From an uncultured beta proteobacterium (GTDB taxonomy: Bacteria; Pseudomonadota; Gammaproteobacteria; Burkholderiales; Burkholderiaceae_C): 64,000 nucleotides of DNA. Below, one piece after another: positions 41,862 to 50,914 of the stretch (positions are counted from its first letter, which is position 1; the number at the start of each line of letters is the position of its first letter). The position numbers and the translations under genes were made by a program. The notes under the pieces were generated by a model that saw only the letters and a program-made list of their open reading frames with translations, was not told where the DNA came from and searched no databases. The DNA is taken from positions 1-64,000 of the forward strand of contig CAIPZV010000077.1 in NCBI GenBank assembly GCA_903869595.1. Direction: 5' to 3'.

Positions 41862-43189
41862 TAGAAAACCTGCAGCCCTAAGTAGCCGCCCTTGTTGCTG
41901 CGAAACGCCAATCGTTGCCCCACCAGGGTCTCGCCTTCGGCGCCGTAGACCATACCTGTCAAACTCAGTCTGGCATTGAGGGGGTATTCGCCGCGGACGC
42001 TGAAAAAAGTGTTCCCTTGGTTCAAGGTAATTCGCGTGGTGAATGAGGTCCACTCCCAGCCATTCGTATAGCCCAAGCTCAGGTCGGTACCTTGGTCCTG
42101 GCCAATGGTGTTGCGCTCTAAGCCCAGCGTAAAAAAGCCTAGGCCGTTTACAGACATTCCAAACTCTCCGCCAAGCGACACGCCGCGCTGATTCAAGTAG
42201 GTAGAAAATTCGGGCCAATACACCAGAGCGCTTCTATCGATGACGGGCAGGTGAATTGGCCATTGAAAGGGCCCGACCCACTTGCCTGCATTGGGGTCGA
42301 TATCACTGGGCAGTTCACCGTACAGGCGTCGTGCGCGAACCAGAGAGCTCACCGAGTCGCTTGGTTCTCCATAGACCCGCAGTGCGCGCAAACTGGTCCA
42401 CATGCCGTTGGACATCAGAGCAGCTAGCAATTGGACCCGCTGTATTTCATCTTTGCTTGTGGCAATACCTTGCGCGGCCAGATCCGAAACATAGCTAGAT
42501 GGGTCACCGCCAATGCGCTGGTCCATTTCAAAGTACGCCGGGCTGAACCACTTGTTGACGCTATAGGCCAAAGCAATCGACGGTGTGGCACCGCCGTACA
42601 TGGATTCGGCGTAGCGCGATGCCAAATAAGTGTTTAGGTTCAGCCCTGCCGCGTTGATTTGGGCCGATTCCCTGGCGGTCGTAGTGCGACGGCCGGTCCA
42701 GGCAACGCCGACCCCCCTGCGTGATAGCTCTGCAATTTGCCGGGGATCAAACGCCATCGTTGCCAGGTTAGAAAGGTAGGGTGCACTGACGATGGAATTG
42801 CCCTCTTGAGCCCCCACCCGCACGTCGGTAAATTGCAGTTGCGAGGCGATTTCTGCGTGCGCGTACTCATGCAGTACGTAGGCATTGGCATATTGCAAAC
42901 GAAAACTAAGAAAGGCCTGCGCGCTCAGCGCCAGTAAGCGAGCGGGTTCACCAAGATCGCGGCTCTGGCATAGCGTCCATTGCCGGCTACGCTCCAATAA
43001 GGTCACCAGATCGTCCTGGTAGAGGGCCGATACGAAGGACTGCCCCGGGTTATTGAATTGCAGCATCTGCGGGCTAAGGGACAAAACCCCGAAGCTTGGA
43101 TAGCACTCTGGAGCCTGGTATTGCGCCTGTACTTGTAGGCTGGTACACAGGAACAACACGGTCACTAACGGTCGTAAAAAGCTCCACAT
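41858..43189 (-). CDS. Secreted protein with HExxH motif and barrel-like C-terminus, unknown
   Basis: 443 residues from ATG 43189 after AGAGGTG. A signal peptide (LVTVLFLCTSLQVQAQ) precedes two early cysteines. Near residue 107 YVLHEYAHAEIAS contains HEYAH, a zinc-metallopeptidase-like HExxH, with no obvious third ligand identified. The last 150 residues alternate polar and hydrophobic positions (FFTLGLERNTIG, TDLSLGYTNGWEWTSFTTRI) and end in GYLGLQVFY, an aromatic C-terminal residue as in outer-membrane barrels. The gene is more AT-rich than its neighbours, and so is its upstream region. I do not recognise the family; an outer-membrane peptidase-like protein is one guess. Confidence 0.65.
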   Translation of the reverse strand: MWSFLRPLVTVLFLCTSLQVQAQYQAPECYPSFGVLSLSPQMLQFNNPGQSFVSALYQDDLVTLLERSRQWTLCQSRDLGEPARLLALSAQAFLSFRLQYANAYVLHEYAHAEIASQLQFTDVRVGAQEGNSIVSAPYLSNLATMAFDPRQIAELSRRGVGVAWTGRRTTTARESAQINAAGLNLNTYLASRYAESMYGGATPSIALAYSVNKWFSPAYFEMDQRIGGDPSSYVSDLAAQGIATSKDEIQRVQLLAALMSNGMWTSLRALRVYGEPSDSVSSLVRARRLYGELPSDIDPNAGKWVGPFQWPIHLPVIDRSALVYWPEFSTYLNQRGVSLGGEFGMSVNGLGFFTLGLERNTIGQDQGTDLSLGYTNGWEWTSFTTRITLNQGNTFFSVRGEYPLNARLSLTGMVYGAEGETLVGQRLAFRSNKGGYLGLQVFY

Positions 43190-43324
43190 ACCCACACCTC
43201 TTTGGTAAAGGCATGTTTATACATACTATTATGGATTTAGTAAATAAATTGATAATTAACTGTAGGAAACTAGCCTAATCGTCTGCCCGCACTTAGGCGG
43301 TAGCTTGGCAAGTAAATTCTGCAG
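43190..43324 (-). promoter_or_regulatory. AT-rich upstream region of the HExxH protein gene
   Basis: 135 bp, markedly AT-rich at 43205-43265, with runs such as AATTATCAATTTATTTAC on the minus strand. It should hold the promoter, but no clear boxes can be fixed. The contrast in base composition hints at acquired DNA. Confidence 0.4.
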
Positions 43325-44245
43325 TCAGGCCCCGTAAAGTGGCAGCAATATCCCTAGCGACAGCCCCAGGCTGCCCATGCCTAGCAGGGTGGAGGCGGTA
43401 ATGAGCGCACCAACATACCCCCCGTCGTAACCCATTTTTGCGGCCAGCACATAGCCGCTGGCCGCAGTGGGTACGGCGGCGAAGGTGAGCAAAATGGCTG
43501 CATGTGCGGCTGACAGTTGGAGTGCAAAGGCCAGGCCTAGTGCGACCAGGGGCAGCAGTACATGGCGGATGCTTAGCAGCGCAATCCCTAGCGACTTGGC
43601 CCGCGCTAGCGACTGCAATTGCATGCCCGCGCCAGCGGCCATGAGGCCTAGGGCCAGCGAGGCCGCGCCGATACGCGCCACGGTGGGTTCCAGCCAGTAC
43701 GGCAGCGACAGGCCCAGCAAATTAGCCGCCAGGCCGCTGGTGGTGGCGATGATTAAGGGGTTGCGCAGTAACTCGCGCGCAAAGCCGCGCTCGCTGCCGC
43801 GTGCCATGGGCCAGACCGCCGCCACATTGGCCATGGGCACACAAAAACCGATCAAGACGGCGATGGACAGCAAACCGGTGGCGCCGCCCATGCGCTCGGC
43901 CAGCGCCAGGCCGATAAAAGAGTTAAACCGAAAGCCCACTTGCGCCGCAGCGGCGTGTTCGCGCCTCGCAATGTGCCGGGAGAGGCCTGGCACATAGGGC
44001 AGGCTGTAGGCCAGGGCCACGCCGCTGGCCAATACACCCAGGCCGCCTGCCAACAGGCGCGAGGCATCGGCCAAATCCAGCGGACTTTTGATAATGGAGT
44101 GGAATAAGAGCGTGGGGAACAGCAGGTAATAGATCAGCCCATCCACCTGGCTCCAAACGCTGCGGTTCAGGGCGGTATGGCGGCAAATCAGGTAACCCAG
44201 CAGAATCAGAGAAAACTCGGGCAGCAAAAGTAGGGCATAGCTCAC
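43325..44245 (-). CDS. AEC family transporter
   Basis: 306 residues from GTG 44245; the frame runs further up to 44287. Ten hydrophobic segments in two sets of five. LILLGYLICRHTALN at the start and a C-terminal TFAAVPTAASGYVLAAKMG segment are typical of auxin efflux carrier/malonate-type permeases. The substrate is probably a small organic acid; not determinable. Confidence 0.88.
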   Translation of the reverse strand: MSYALLLLPEFSLILLGYLICRHTALNRSVWSQVDGLIYYLLFPTLLFHSIIKSPLDLADASRLLAGGLGVLASGVALAYSLPYVPGLSRHIARREHAAAAQVGFRFNSFIGLALAERMGGATGLLSIAVLIGFCVPMANVAAVWPMARGSERGFARELLRNPLIIATTSGLAANLLGLSLPYWLEPTVARIGAASLALGLMAAGAGMQLQSLARAKSLGIALLSIRHVLLPLVALGLAFALQLSAAHAAILLTFAAVPTAASGYVLAAKMGYDGGYVGALITASTLLGMGSLGLSLGILLPLYGA

Positions 44246-44433
44246 CGGGGCGAGGATACCAGCGCTAGCTGGGCGCAGCCCATCCACGTAGCAGGCGCAT
44301 CCAGCCTTCGCTGGGTTAAGGCCTACGCCCTATGGCGGCTTTCGGGTGGGTGCAGTCGGCTTCGTTGTAGTATTACTCTTTCCCACCGGGGTCGCCGAGT
44401 TGGTGCGTGGCCCCCAATCCACTGGAGTTTTTT
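44246..44433. other. Divergent intergenic region
   Basis: 188 bp between the AEC transporter and the TctC-like gene. It should contain both promoters. A CTGGAGT ribosome site precedes the TctC start. Nothing else recognised. Confidence 0.35.
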
Positions 44434-45408
44434 ATGCAGCGTCGCCCTTTTGTCGTATCCACTTTGGCCCTTGGCGCCTTGCTAGCGGCCAACGGCGCTT
44501 GGGCCCAGGCCTATCCGAACAAGCCGGTGAAACTGCAAGTGCCGTTTGCCCCCGGCGGCACGACCGACATCGTGGCCCGCGTCATTTCCGAGGCCATGGG
44601 CAAAGCCCTAGGCCAGAACGTGGTGGTGGAAAACAAGGCCGGTGGGGGCGGCGTGATTGGCGCCAACGAAACCGCCAAGGCCGCGCCTGATGGTTATTCC
44701 CTGGGCATGGCCACCGTGTCTACGGTAGCGGCCAACCCGGCTATCAACCCCAAAATCCCGTACAACGCGCTGACCGATTTCACCCCCATCATCAACGTGG
44801 CGGCCACACCCAATGTGATCGCAGTGCATCCCAGCTTCCCCGCCAAGGACTACAAAGGCTTTGTGGCTGAGCTGAAAAAAAATCCCGGCCAGCACTCGTA
44901 TTCGTCCTCGGGCACTGGCGGCATTGGGCACCTGCAAATGGAGTTGTACAAAAACCTAGCCGGTGTGTTTGTCACCCATATTCCCTACCGGGGCGCAGGC
45001 CCCGCGCTCAATGACACCGTGGCCGGCCAGGTGCCGATTATTTTTGACAACATGCCCTCGGCATTGCCTTTTATCCAGGCCAACAAGCTGGTGGCCATCG
45101 CAGTGGCCGCGCCGCAGCGTTTGGCGCAGTTGCCGCAAGTGCCCACTTTCAAAGAGGTGGGCCTTGAGCCAGTGAATCGCATGGCGTTTTACGGTATTTA
45201 TGGCCCCAAAGGTTTGCCCAAAGACGTAGTGGACAAGGTCAATGCCGCCGTGCGCAAGGCCCTGGAAGACCCGTCAGTGCGCAAGCGTATTGAGGACACT
45301 GGCTCCATCATCATTGGCAATACGCCCGAGCAATTTTCCGAGCAGATCAAGGCCGAATATGCGGTCTATAAGCAAGTGGTGGATTCAGCCAAACTCAAGC
45401 TCGACTGA
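44434..45408 (+). CDS. Tripartite tricarboxylate transporter (Bug/TctC) substrate-binding protein
   Basis: 324 residues from ATG 44434. Signal peptide ending GAWAQ, then [20 protein letters not shown], the Bug family opening, and [20 protein letters not shown]. Periplasmic receptor for a carboxylate. No tctA/tctB partner is nearby; orphan Bug receptors are abundant in Burkholderiales. Confidence 0.94.
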   Translation: MQRRPFVVSTLALGALLAANGAWAQAYPNKPVKLQVPFAPGGTTDIVARVISEAMGKALGQNVVVENKAGGGGVIGANETAKAAPDGYSLGMATVSTVAANPAINPKIPYNALTDFTPIINVAATPNVIAVHPSFPAKDYKGFVAELKKNPGQHSYSSSGTGGIGHLQMELYKNLAGVFVTHIPYRGAGPALNDTVAGQVPIIFDNMPSALPFIQANKLVAIAVAAPQRLAQLPQVPTFKEVGLEPVNRMAFYGIYGPKGLPKDVVDKVNAAVRKALEDPSVRKRIEDTGSIIIGNTPEQFSEQIKAEYAVYKQVVDSAKLKLD

Positions 45409-45410
45409 GT

Positions 45411-46337
45411 TTGCCAAGTTTGCCCGTCAGCGCTGCTGTCACACCTGCCGGTGATGCGTCTATCGACGCTTTTATCGATGCGCTGTGGCTGGAGGACGGG
45501 CTGGCGCTCAACAGCTTGCAGGCGTACCGGCGCGACCTGGTCAAGCTGCAAGCCCATTTACAAGGCGCGCCGTTGACCAGCTGTTCGCAATGGCAATTGC
45601 AGCAGTACTTTGCCGCGCAGCACGCGGGCAGCAAGGCCACTACCGCCAATCGGCGCCTGACGGTTTTTAAGCGCTATTTCCGCTGGGCGCTGCGCCATGG
45701 ACTGGTGCAACAAGACCCGACGCTGCAATTGCAATCGGCCAAGCAGGCGCTGCGGGTGCCCAAGACTTTGAGCGAATCCCAGGTCGAGGCCTTGTTGGCC
45801 GCGCCCGATGTGGCAAGTGACATCGGCGTGCGTGACCGCACCATGCTCGAACTCATGTACGCCAGCGGCCTGCGGGTGAGCGAATTGGTCAGCCTCAAAG
45901 TGTTTCAGCTAGGCTTGAACGACAACGTCTTGCGCGTGATGGGCAAGGGGTCCAAAGAGCGCTTGGTGCCCTACGGCGAAGTGGCAAGCCAGTGGCTGCG
46001 CGATTACCTGGGCGGCGCGCGCGAGGTCTTGCTGGCGGGTAAACAAACCGAGGCTTTGTTTGTGACTACGCGGGGCACTGACGCGGGTAGTGCCATGACG
46101 CGGGTGATGTTCTGGATGTTGGTCAAAAAATACGCGCTGCTGGCCGGCATCCACGCGCCTTTGTCGCCGCATACCTTGCGCCATGCATTTGCGACGCATT
46201 TGCTCAACCACGGCGCTGATTTGCGCGCCGTGCAATTGTTGCTGGGGCACGCCGATATTTCTACCACCACCATCTACACCCATGTAGCCCGCGAGCGCCT
46301 GGCCAAGCTGCACGCCGAGCACCATCCAAGAGGCTAA
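45411..46337 (+). CDS. xerD: Tyrosine recombinase XerD
   Basis: 308 residues from TTG 45411, two bases after the tctC stop. SAM-like N-terminal core (LNSLQAYRRDLVKLQ), catalytic ASGLRVSELVSL (Arg), SPHTLRHAFATHLL (HxxR), LLGHADISTTTIYTH (His, Tyr). Length and sequence match the housekeeping XerD that resolves chromosome dimers at dif, not an integrase of an island. Confidence 0.93.
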   Translation: MPSLPVSAAVTPAGDASIDAFIDALWLEDGLALNSLQAYRRDLVKLQAHLQGAPLTSCSQWQLQQYFAAQHAGSKATTANRRLTVFKRYFRWALRHGLVQQDPTLQLQSAKQALRVPKTLSESQVEALLAAPDVASDIGVRDRTMLELMYASGLRVSELVSLKVFQLGLNDNVLRVMGKGSKERLVPYGEVASQWLRDYLGGAREVLLAGKQTEALFVTTRGTDAGSAMTRVMFWMLVKKYALLAGIHAPLSPHTLRHAFATHLLNHGADLRAVQLLLGHADISTTTIYTHVARERLAKLHAEHHPRG

Positions 46338-46358
46338 GGACGGTCTGCAAAAGTGCGC

Positions 46359-46439
46359 CATCGCGAGGAGCGAAGCGACGTGTCGATCCAGGTTTGCGTG
46401 GAGTCATGGATTGCCACGGCCTACGGCCTCGCAATGACG
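46359..46439. repeat. Imperfect inverted-repeat element (REP/MITE-like)
   Basis: Left arm 46359-46390 includes TCGCGAGGAGCGAAGCGACG then ATCCA. Right arm 46407-46439 reads TGGATTGCCACGG then CCTACGGCCTCGCAATGAC. The arms are imperfect reverse complements around a short centre. Elements of the form CATTGCGAGGAGCGAAGCGACG-GCAATCCA are scattered between genes in many bacterial genomes. It lies between two converging genes, where it may fold as a terminator-like stem. Confidence 0.75.
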
Positions 46440-46464
46440 AGTCCAGCGCCCTCAGCGCTAGCGC

Positions 46465-47391
46465 TCAGTCCGCCCCGCGCGGTTTCCAAAACGGCAAGCT
46501 CCACAAGCCGCTGGACAAACTGGTACCCACGACGATGACCACTGCACAGCCGAGCATCCAGTGGGTTACGCCTTCGCCCAGCAAGATCACGCCATAGGCA
46601 ATCGCAAAGACCGGAATAGCAAAGGTGACTGTCAATGCGCGCGCCGGGCCTGCATGTGCGATCAGGCGGAAATACAAGATATAGGCGGTGCCGGTACACA
46701 GTACGCCCAGCGCGGTGACGGCCAGCCAGGCCTGCGTGCTTGGCGCCTGATCAGGCCAGTAGACCACGCAAAACGGCAACAGAAAAATAGACGCGCCCAC
46801 TTGGCTGCCAGTGGCCGATACCAAAGAGGGCACGCCACCCAAAAAGCGCCGCGTGTAGCTCGCTGCAATGCCGTAGCACAGGCAGGCCAGCAGGCTTGCT
46901 GCAATGCCCCAGGCGCTGGAGCTGCCCAGCACATCGGTGTCAAAGCTGGTGTTTTCGCTGGCTAACAGCGCAATGCCGGCAAAGCCGATCAGCAAGCCCA
47001 CCACGCGTGAGCCCGAGGGCCGATCCCCCAACCAGACCCAGGCGATGAGCGCGCCAAACAAGGGCACCGTGGCATTGAGCACCGAGGACTGGCCGATGGA
47101 AATACTTTGTAGCGCAAAGGCTATGCAGACAAAGGGAATGGCCGAATTAATGACGCCGACCAGCAGCACTTTTTTCCAGTGCAGCGCAAAGTCCGCCCGG
47201 TGGCCGCGCAGCAGCATCAGGGGCAGTAGCACGGCGCTGGCGATGAGGACGCGCAGCGCGGCGGTGACTACCGGCCCAAAGCCGAGCATGCTCAAGCGCG
47301 TGAATAAAAAAGAAGCGCCCCAAATAGCTGCCAGGGCAATGAAATCAGGCACCCAGCGTGGTTGGCGCGCATCAGAAATAGGGGATGTCAA
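46465..47391 (-). CDS. EamA/DMT family transporter
   Basis: 308 residues from TTG 47391, overlapping the ogt stop. Ten hydrophobic helices with two EamA repeats (IWGASFLFTRLSMLGFGP at the start). VALNATVPLFGALIAWVWLG-like SVLNATVPLFGALIAW is typical. Probably an exporter of amino acids or metabolites; substrate unknown. Confidence 0.9.
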   Translation of the reverse strand: MTSPISDARQPRWVPDFIALAAIWGASFLFTRLSMLGFGPVVTAALRVLIASAVLLPLMLLRGHRADFALHWKKVLLVGVINSAIPFVCIAFALQSISIGQSSVLNATVPLFGALIAWVWLGDRPSGSRVVGLLIGFAGIALLASENTSFDTDVLGSSSAWGIAASLLACLCYGIAASYTRRFLGGVPSLVSATGSQVGASIFLLPFCVVYWPDQAPSTQAWLAVTALGVLCTGTAYILYFRLIAHAGPARALTVTFAIPVFAIAYGVILLGEGVTHWMLGCAVVIVVGTSLSSGLWSLPFWKPRGAD

Positions 47392-47885
47392 AAAGCGCTT
47401 TCGAGTTGCAGGAGGGCGATCTTACGTGGCAGGCCACCGGCGTAACCCGTAAGTTGGCCATTGCTGCCGATCACCCGGTGGCAGGGCACCACAATGCTTA
47501 AGGGGTTGCGTCCAATGGCGCCACCGACCGCGCGTACCGCAGCCGGCTTCCCGATAGCCTGCGCAATAGCGGCGTAGCTGCTGGTTGTGCCTGGCGCTAT
47601 CGCGGTCAACTGGCGCCAGACTGCTTGTTGAAAGTCAGTGCCTACGCTGTAATCCAGCGGCAAGGAAAAGACTTGGCGCTGCTGCACAAAATATTCGCGC
47701 AGTTGCGTGTGCGCCATGGCGTGAACTGGATGCGTGGTGTTTGACGCAAAGTCATCGAGCGCGGGGAAGTGGTCTTGGCCTTCAAACCACAGGCCCAGCA
47801 GCGCGTGGGCATGAGCCAGCAGGTGAATGGTGCCCAAAGGACTTTGGTAAGTCGATTGCACGGCTTGGGAGTCAAAGGGTTTCAT
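47388..47885 (-). CDS. ogt: Methylated-DNA-protein-cysteine methyltransferase
   Basis: 165 residues from ATG 47885; the long upstream frame is a shadow. The active site IVVPCHRVIGSNGQLTGYAG holds the acceptor Cys. It removes methyl from O6-methylguanine in a suicide reaction. It follows the Ada-AlkA fusion gene by 34 bp, so the two alkylation repair proteins are co-expressed; this supplies the methyltransferase domain that the fusion lacks. Confidence 0.95.
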   Translation of the reverse strand: MKPFDSQAVQSTYQSPLGTIHLLAHAHALLGLWFEGQDHFPALDDFASNTTHPVHAMAHTQLREYFVQQRQVFSLPLDYSVGTDFQQAVWRQLTAIAPGTTSSYAAIAQAIGKPAAVRAVGGAIGRNPLSIVVPCHRVIGSNGQLTGYAGGLPRKIALLQLESAF

Positions 47886-47919
47886 GATGGGGTGTAGTGG
47901 GTTGCCAAGTTCAAACTGC

Positions 47920-49500
47920 CTAAGCCTGCGCGCGACCCATAGCCGCCGCGCTGTGCCAGGCCCGGATGGTGGCGTAACTGCGCCAGGGTCGCCAGACTTG
48001 CGATGCTGCTTGCGCCAAGGCTTTGGCGCGCGGCGCGTTCGCCAGGCCCAGGGCTTTGTGCAAGGCCACGTCCCCCGTGGGAAACGCATCGGGCCATCGC
48101 AGTGCCCGCATCGCGATGTACTGCGCCGTCCAGGGCCCAATGCCTTCAATGGCTTGCAGGCGCTCTAAAGTCAGTTCCAGCGGTGCGCCCGGTTCGAGCT
48201 GCAGTTCACTTTGTGCCACGGCGCGCGCCAAACCAATGATGGCCGCCTGCCGCTGCCGCACCATGCCTAGTGCACCCAAAGCCGATGGCGCCAAGTCGGC
48301 GATCAGTTCAGCGTGTGGGAAATAGTGGCTGATACCTTTCACTGGCAGGTTCGCGCTGTCCGCCATTGCATGGCCGAAGGCGACCACCAGGCGTGCGCAG
48401 AGTGTGCGCGCCGCAGCCACTGTGATTTGTTGACCCAGGATGGCGCGCACCGCCAGCTCGAAACCATTGACCGTGCCGGGCAGGCGCATGCCATGCGTGG
48501 CCGGGAAAGCGGGCTCCAGCAGACCTTCATAGGCCAGCGGGTCGGCATCGAGGTCCAGCAAGCGGCGGCACAGGCCTTGAACTTCTAGGAGCGCCGGGCC
48601 TAGTGAAGCACTGAGATGCAGCTCCACCACGGCCCTATCCGGAATAAAGCGGGCCAGCATCCAACCTTCGCAGAGCTGCGCACCATGGCCCAGGCGCAAA
48701 CTGCGGGCGTAGCGCAACTCCGCCAGGTCCACCGCTTCCAGGCCGGGCAATGCGCGCTGGTGTAGAAAACCGATTAAATGCCGCGCATCCAGCGGTGGCC
48801 GGTAAGGCAAATACACCGTCAACCCGGCAGCGAGCGGATGGCTGTTGATGGCGGTCGGTATGTGTCCATTTTTGAAGGTCTTGCGCATGGCGCCGGGCGT
48901 GAGCCGGTAGTGCTTGGCAAATACTGCGTTAAAGCGCCGTACGCTACCAAAGCCGCTGCGCTGTGCCACCTCGCTGACGGGCCAGCGGGTATCGGTCAGC
49001 CACTGTTTGGCGTGCAGCAGACGCCGCGTTTGCAGGTATTGCAAGGGCGCGATATGCAGGTGCCCTTCCATCAGGCGGCGCAAATGGCGCTCGCTAATGC
49101 CCAGGCGCGCGGCCCAGCTACGCACCGTCCATTGCTCCGTCAAGTCACCCCGAGAAATTTCCAGCAATTGAAGCGCCTGGCGCACCAGCATGGACCCGGC
49201 ATCTTGCGTGGACCAATGGTGAAAGCCTGGCGCTGCGGGCGCTAATTCCGGCCGACAACGCAAACAAGGACGAAAACCTGCAGCTTCTGCCTGGGCTGGC
49301 AGCGCAAAAAAAGTGCAGTTCTTTTCTAGGGGAACGCGTACTTTGCAAACCGGGCGGCAGTAAATGCCGGTGGAGCGCACGCCGGTAAAAAAATGCCCAT
49401 CAAAACGCGCGTCGCGCGCTTGCAGCACGCGGTAACAGGCCACGGAGTCCATGGCAAGGCCGGCAGCTAGGGTGGACGGTGATGTGGCGTGCAATGGCAT
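47920..49500 (-). CDS. alkA: Ada metal-binding/AraC/AlkA fusion DNA glycosylase
   Basis: 526 residues from ATG 49500; ATG 49452 (MDSVACYRVLQ) is an alternative. N-terminal Ada zinc domain with STGIYCRPVCKVRVP and AGFRPCLRCRPE (four Cys); AraC HTH with SERHLRRLMEGHL and SVRRFNAVFAKHYRLTPGAM; C-terminal AlkA with the HhH loop GIGPWTAQYIAM and catalytic Asp in PTGDVALHKALG. It could sense methyl phosphotriesters, activate transcription and excise 3-methyladenine. This three-part fusion is known in actinobacteria and some proteobacteria. Confidence 0.93.
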   Translation of the reverse strand: MPLHATSPSTLAAGLAMDSVACYRVLQARDARFDGHFFTGVRSTGIYCRPVCKVRVPLEKNCTFFALPAQAEAAGFRPCLRCRPELAPAAPGFHHWSTQDAGSMLVRQALQLLEISRGDLTEQWTVRSWAARLGISERHLRRLMEGHLHIAPLQYLQTRRLLHAKQWLTDTRWPVSEVAQRSGFGSVRRFNAVFAKHYRLTPGAMRKTFKNGHIPTAINSHPLAAGLTVYLPYRPPLDARHLIGFLHQRALPGLEAVDLAELRYARSLRLGHGAQLCEGWMLARFIPDRAVVELHLSASLGPALLEVQGLCRRLLDLDADPLAYEGLLEPAFPATHGMRLPGTVNGFELAVRAILGQQITVAAARTLCARLVVAFGHAMADSANLPVKGISHYFPHAELIADLAPSALGALGMVRQRQAAIIGLARAVAQSELQLEPGAPLELTLERLQAIEGIGPWTAQYIAMRALRWPDAFPTGDVALHKALGLANAPRAKALAQAASQVWRPWRSYATIRAWHSAAAMGRAQA

Positions 49501-49747
49501 AGGTTGATGATACGCAGGCTTGGCGCAGTCATTGGCCGTAATCGGACATGTGTTTGCAGGGGTGCAGAGGGCTGGGCTGAAATCCGCATCGATCTGTTGC
49601 GTCGTGGTCTGGAGCGGGAAAGCATTGCGCTTACACCAGTAGCCCAAGAGATGGTCGCTTTAGTGCCTAAAACAGAGCACCTCATAAAGAGCTGGCTAAA
49701 AACGATTCACCACAAGGGCTTCGACGTATAGCAATGGGTGCTTATGC
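49501..49747. other. Intergenic region with an unassigned 80-codon frame
   Basis: 247 bp. A plus-strand frame from 49489 to 49731 encodes EIRIDLLRRGLERESIALTP and then a KTEHLIKSWLK tail, but it starts inside the alkA start region, has no clear ribosome site and matches nothing I know. It may be a fragment or chance. The alkA promoter should be here. Confidence 0.3.
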
Positions 49748-50914
49748 TCAGGCTTTGCTCGCCAACTGCCGACACAGTTCGCCCAATGGCACCGCCTCGG
49801 TAGCCGTGCTCAGCGCGAAGCTGTCGGCCCCGGGGTAGACCACATACTGACGACTGGGCTTCAGGTCCTCGCAGGCGACATAAAAGCCACGCTCCATCTT
49901 TGGCGACAAACTGCGTTTGACTTCAATCGCCCAGGATTGACCATCGGGCCAGCGCAACAGCAAATCGATTTCTGCGCCTGCGCTGGTGCGGTAGAAGTAG
50001 GCACTGGCATTCGGGCCTGCCGCCGTGATTAGGTTTTCCAGCACAAAGCCTTCCCAGCTGGCGCCGACGGCGGGGTGACCCAGCAGCGTTTCTTCATCAG
50101 ACAAGCCCAGCAGTGTATGCAGCAAGCCGCTGTCGCGCACATACAGTTTGGGCGATTTGGTCAATCGCTTGCCCAGGTTTGCATGCCACGGCTCCAGGCG
50201 GCGTACTAAAAACATCTGTACCAGCAAATCTATGTAGCGGTTGACGGTGCGGGTGTCCAGCGCCAGACTGCGCGCCAGCACCGACGCATTGAACAAACCG
50301 CCTTGCTGGTGTGCCAGCATGCCCCATAAGCGCCGCACCGCATCGGCACCCACACGCCCGCCCAGCTGTGGGATGTCACGTTCTGCATAAGTGCGAATGA
50401 AATCCTGTCGCCAACGAAAACTTGCGCTGACGGTGCGCGCCAAGTGGCTGTCAGGAAAACCGCCACGCAGCCACAAACGGCGCAGTTCGCTGTCGGCAAG
50501 CTCCAGCGCGTGAAACGGGGTGAGTTCGCGGTAGGCAATGCGCCCGGCCAGACTCTCACCTGCTTGTTGCAGCAAGTCCAAGGAGGCCGAGCCCAACAAC
50601 AGGTAGAGCCCGCTGCGGCGACCTTCACGCCGGGCGCGGTCGATCAGGCCGCGCAGCACCGGAAACAGGCCTGGCACTCGGTGCACCTCGTCAATGACAA
50701 GCAAACGGTCCAGCCGCTCACCCAAGTACAGCTCCGGTGAACTGAGTTTGGCCCGGTCGAGTTCGGACTCCATGTCCAGATACACACTGTGTTCTGGCAG
50801 GGCGAGCAGGTGGACGACGGTGGTTTTACCGGCCTGGCGCGGCCCAAGCAAGGCCACAGCCGGGTATTCGGCCAGGTCTTGGCGTAGGTGTTTAAGTAAA
50901 CTGCGATCTAACAT
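49748..50914 (-). CDS. AAA ATPase with DUF4143 domain
   Basis: 388 residues. Walker A LLGPRQAGKTTVVHLL, Walker B RLLVIDEVHRVP, then a DUF4143 nuclease-like C-terminus: SWEGFVLENLI, the acidic YFYRTSAGAEIDLLL and IEVKRS (E...D...ExK). This family is widespread and often horizontally mobile; the function is unknown, with links to toxin-like or defence genes. AT-rich sequence follows the start at 50914. Stands alone. Confidence 0.9.
   Translation of the reverse strand: MLDRSLLKHLRQDLAEYPAVALLGPRQAGKTTVVHLLALPEHSVYLDMESELDRAKLSSPELYLGERLDRLLVIDEVHRVPGLFPVLRGLIDRARREGRRSGLYLLLGSASLDLLQQAGESLAGRIAYRELTPFHALELADSELRRLWLRGGFPDSHLARTVSASFRWRQDFIRTYAERDIPQLGGRVGADAVRRLWGMLAHQQGGLFNASVLARSLALDTRTVNRYIDLLVQMFLVRRLEPWHANLGKRLTKSPKLYVRDSGLLHTLLGLSDEETLLGHPAVGASWEGFVLENLITAAGPNASAYFYRTSAGAEIDLLLRWPDGQSWAIEVKRSLSPKMERGFYVACEDLKPSRQYVVYPGADSFALSTATEAVPLGELCRQLASKA

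Noticed and set aside
45411..46337. Tyrosine recombinase as the integrase of an island
   Set aside because: Length and motifs match housekeeping XerD, and no flanking repeats or mobile genes are present.
49489..49731. 80-codon plus-strand ORF next to alkA
   Set aside because: It starts within the alkA start region, lacks a ribosome site and has no recognisable similarity.
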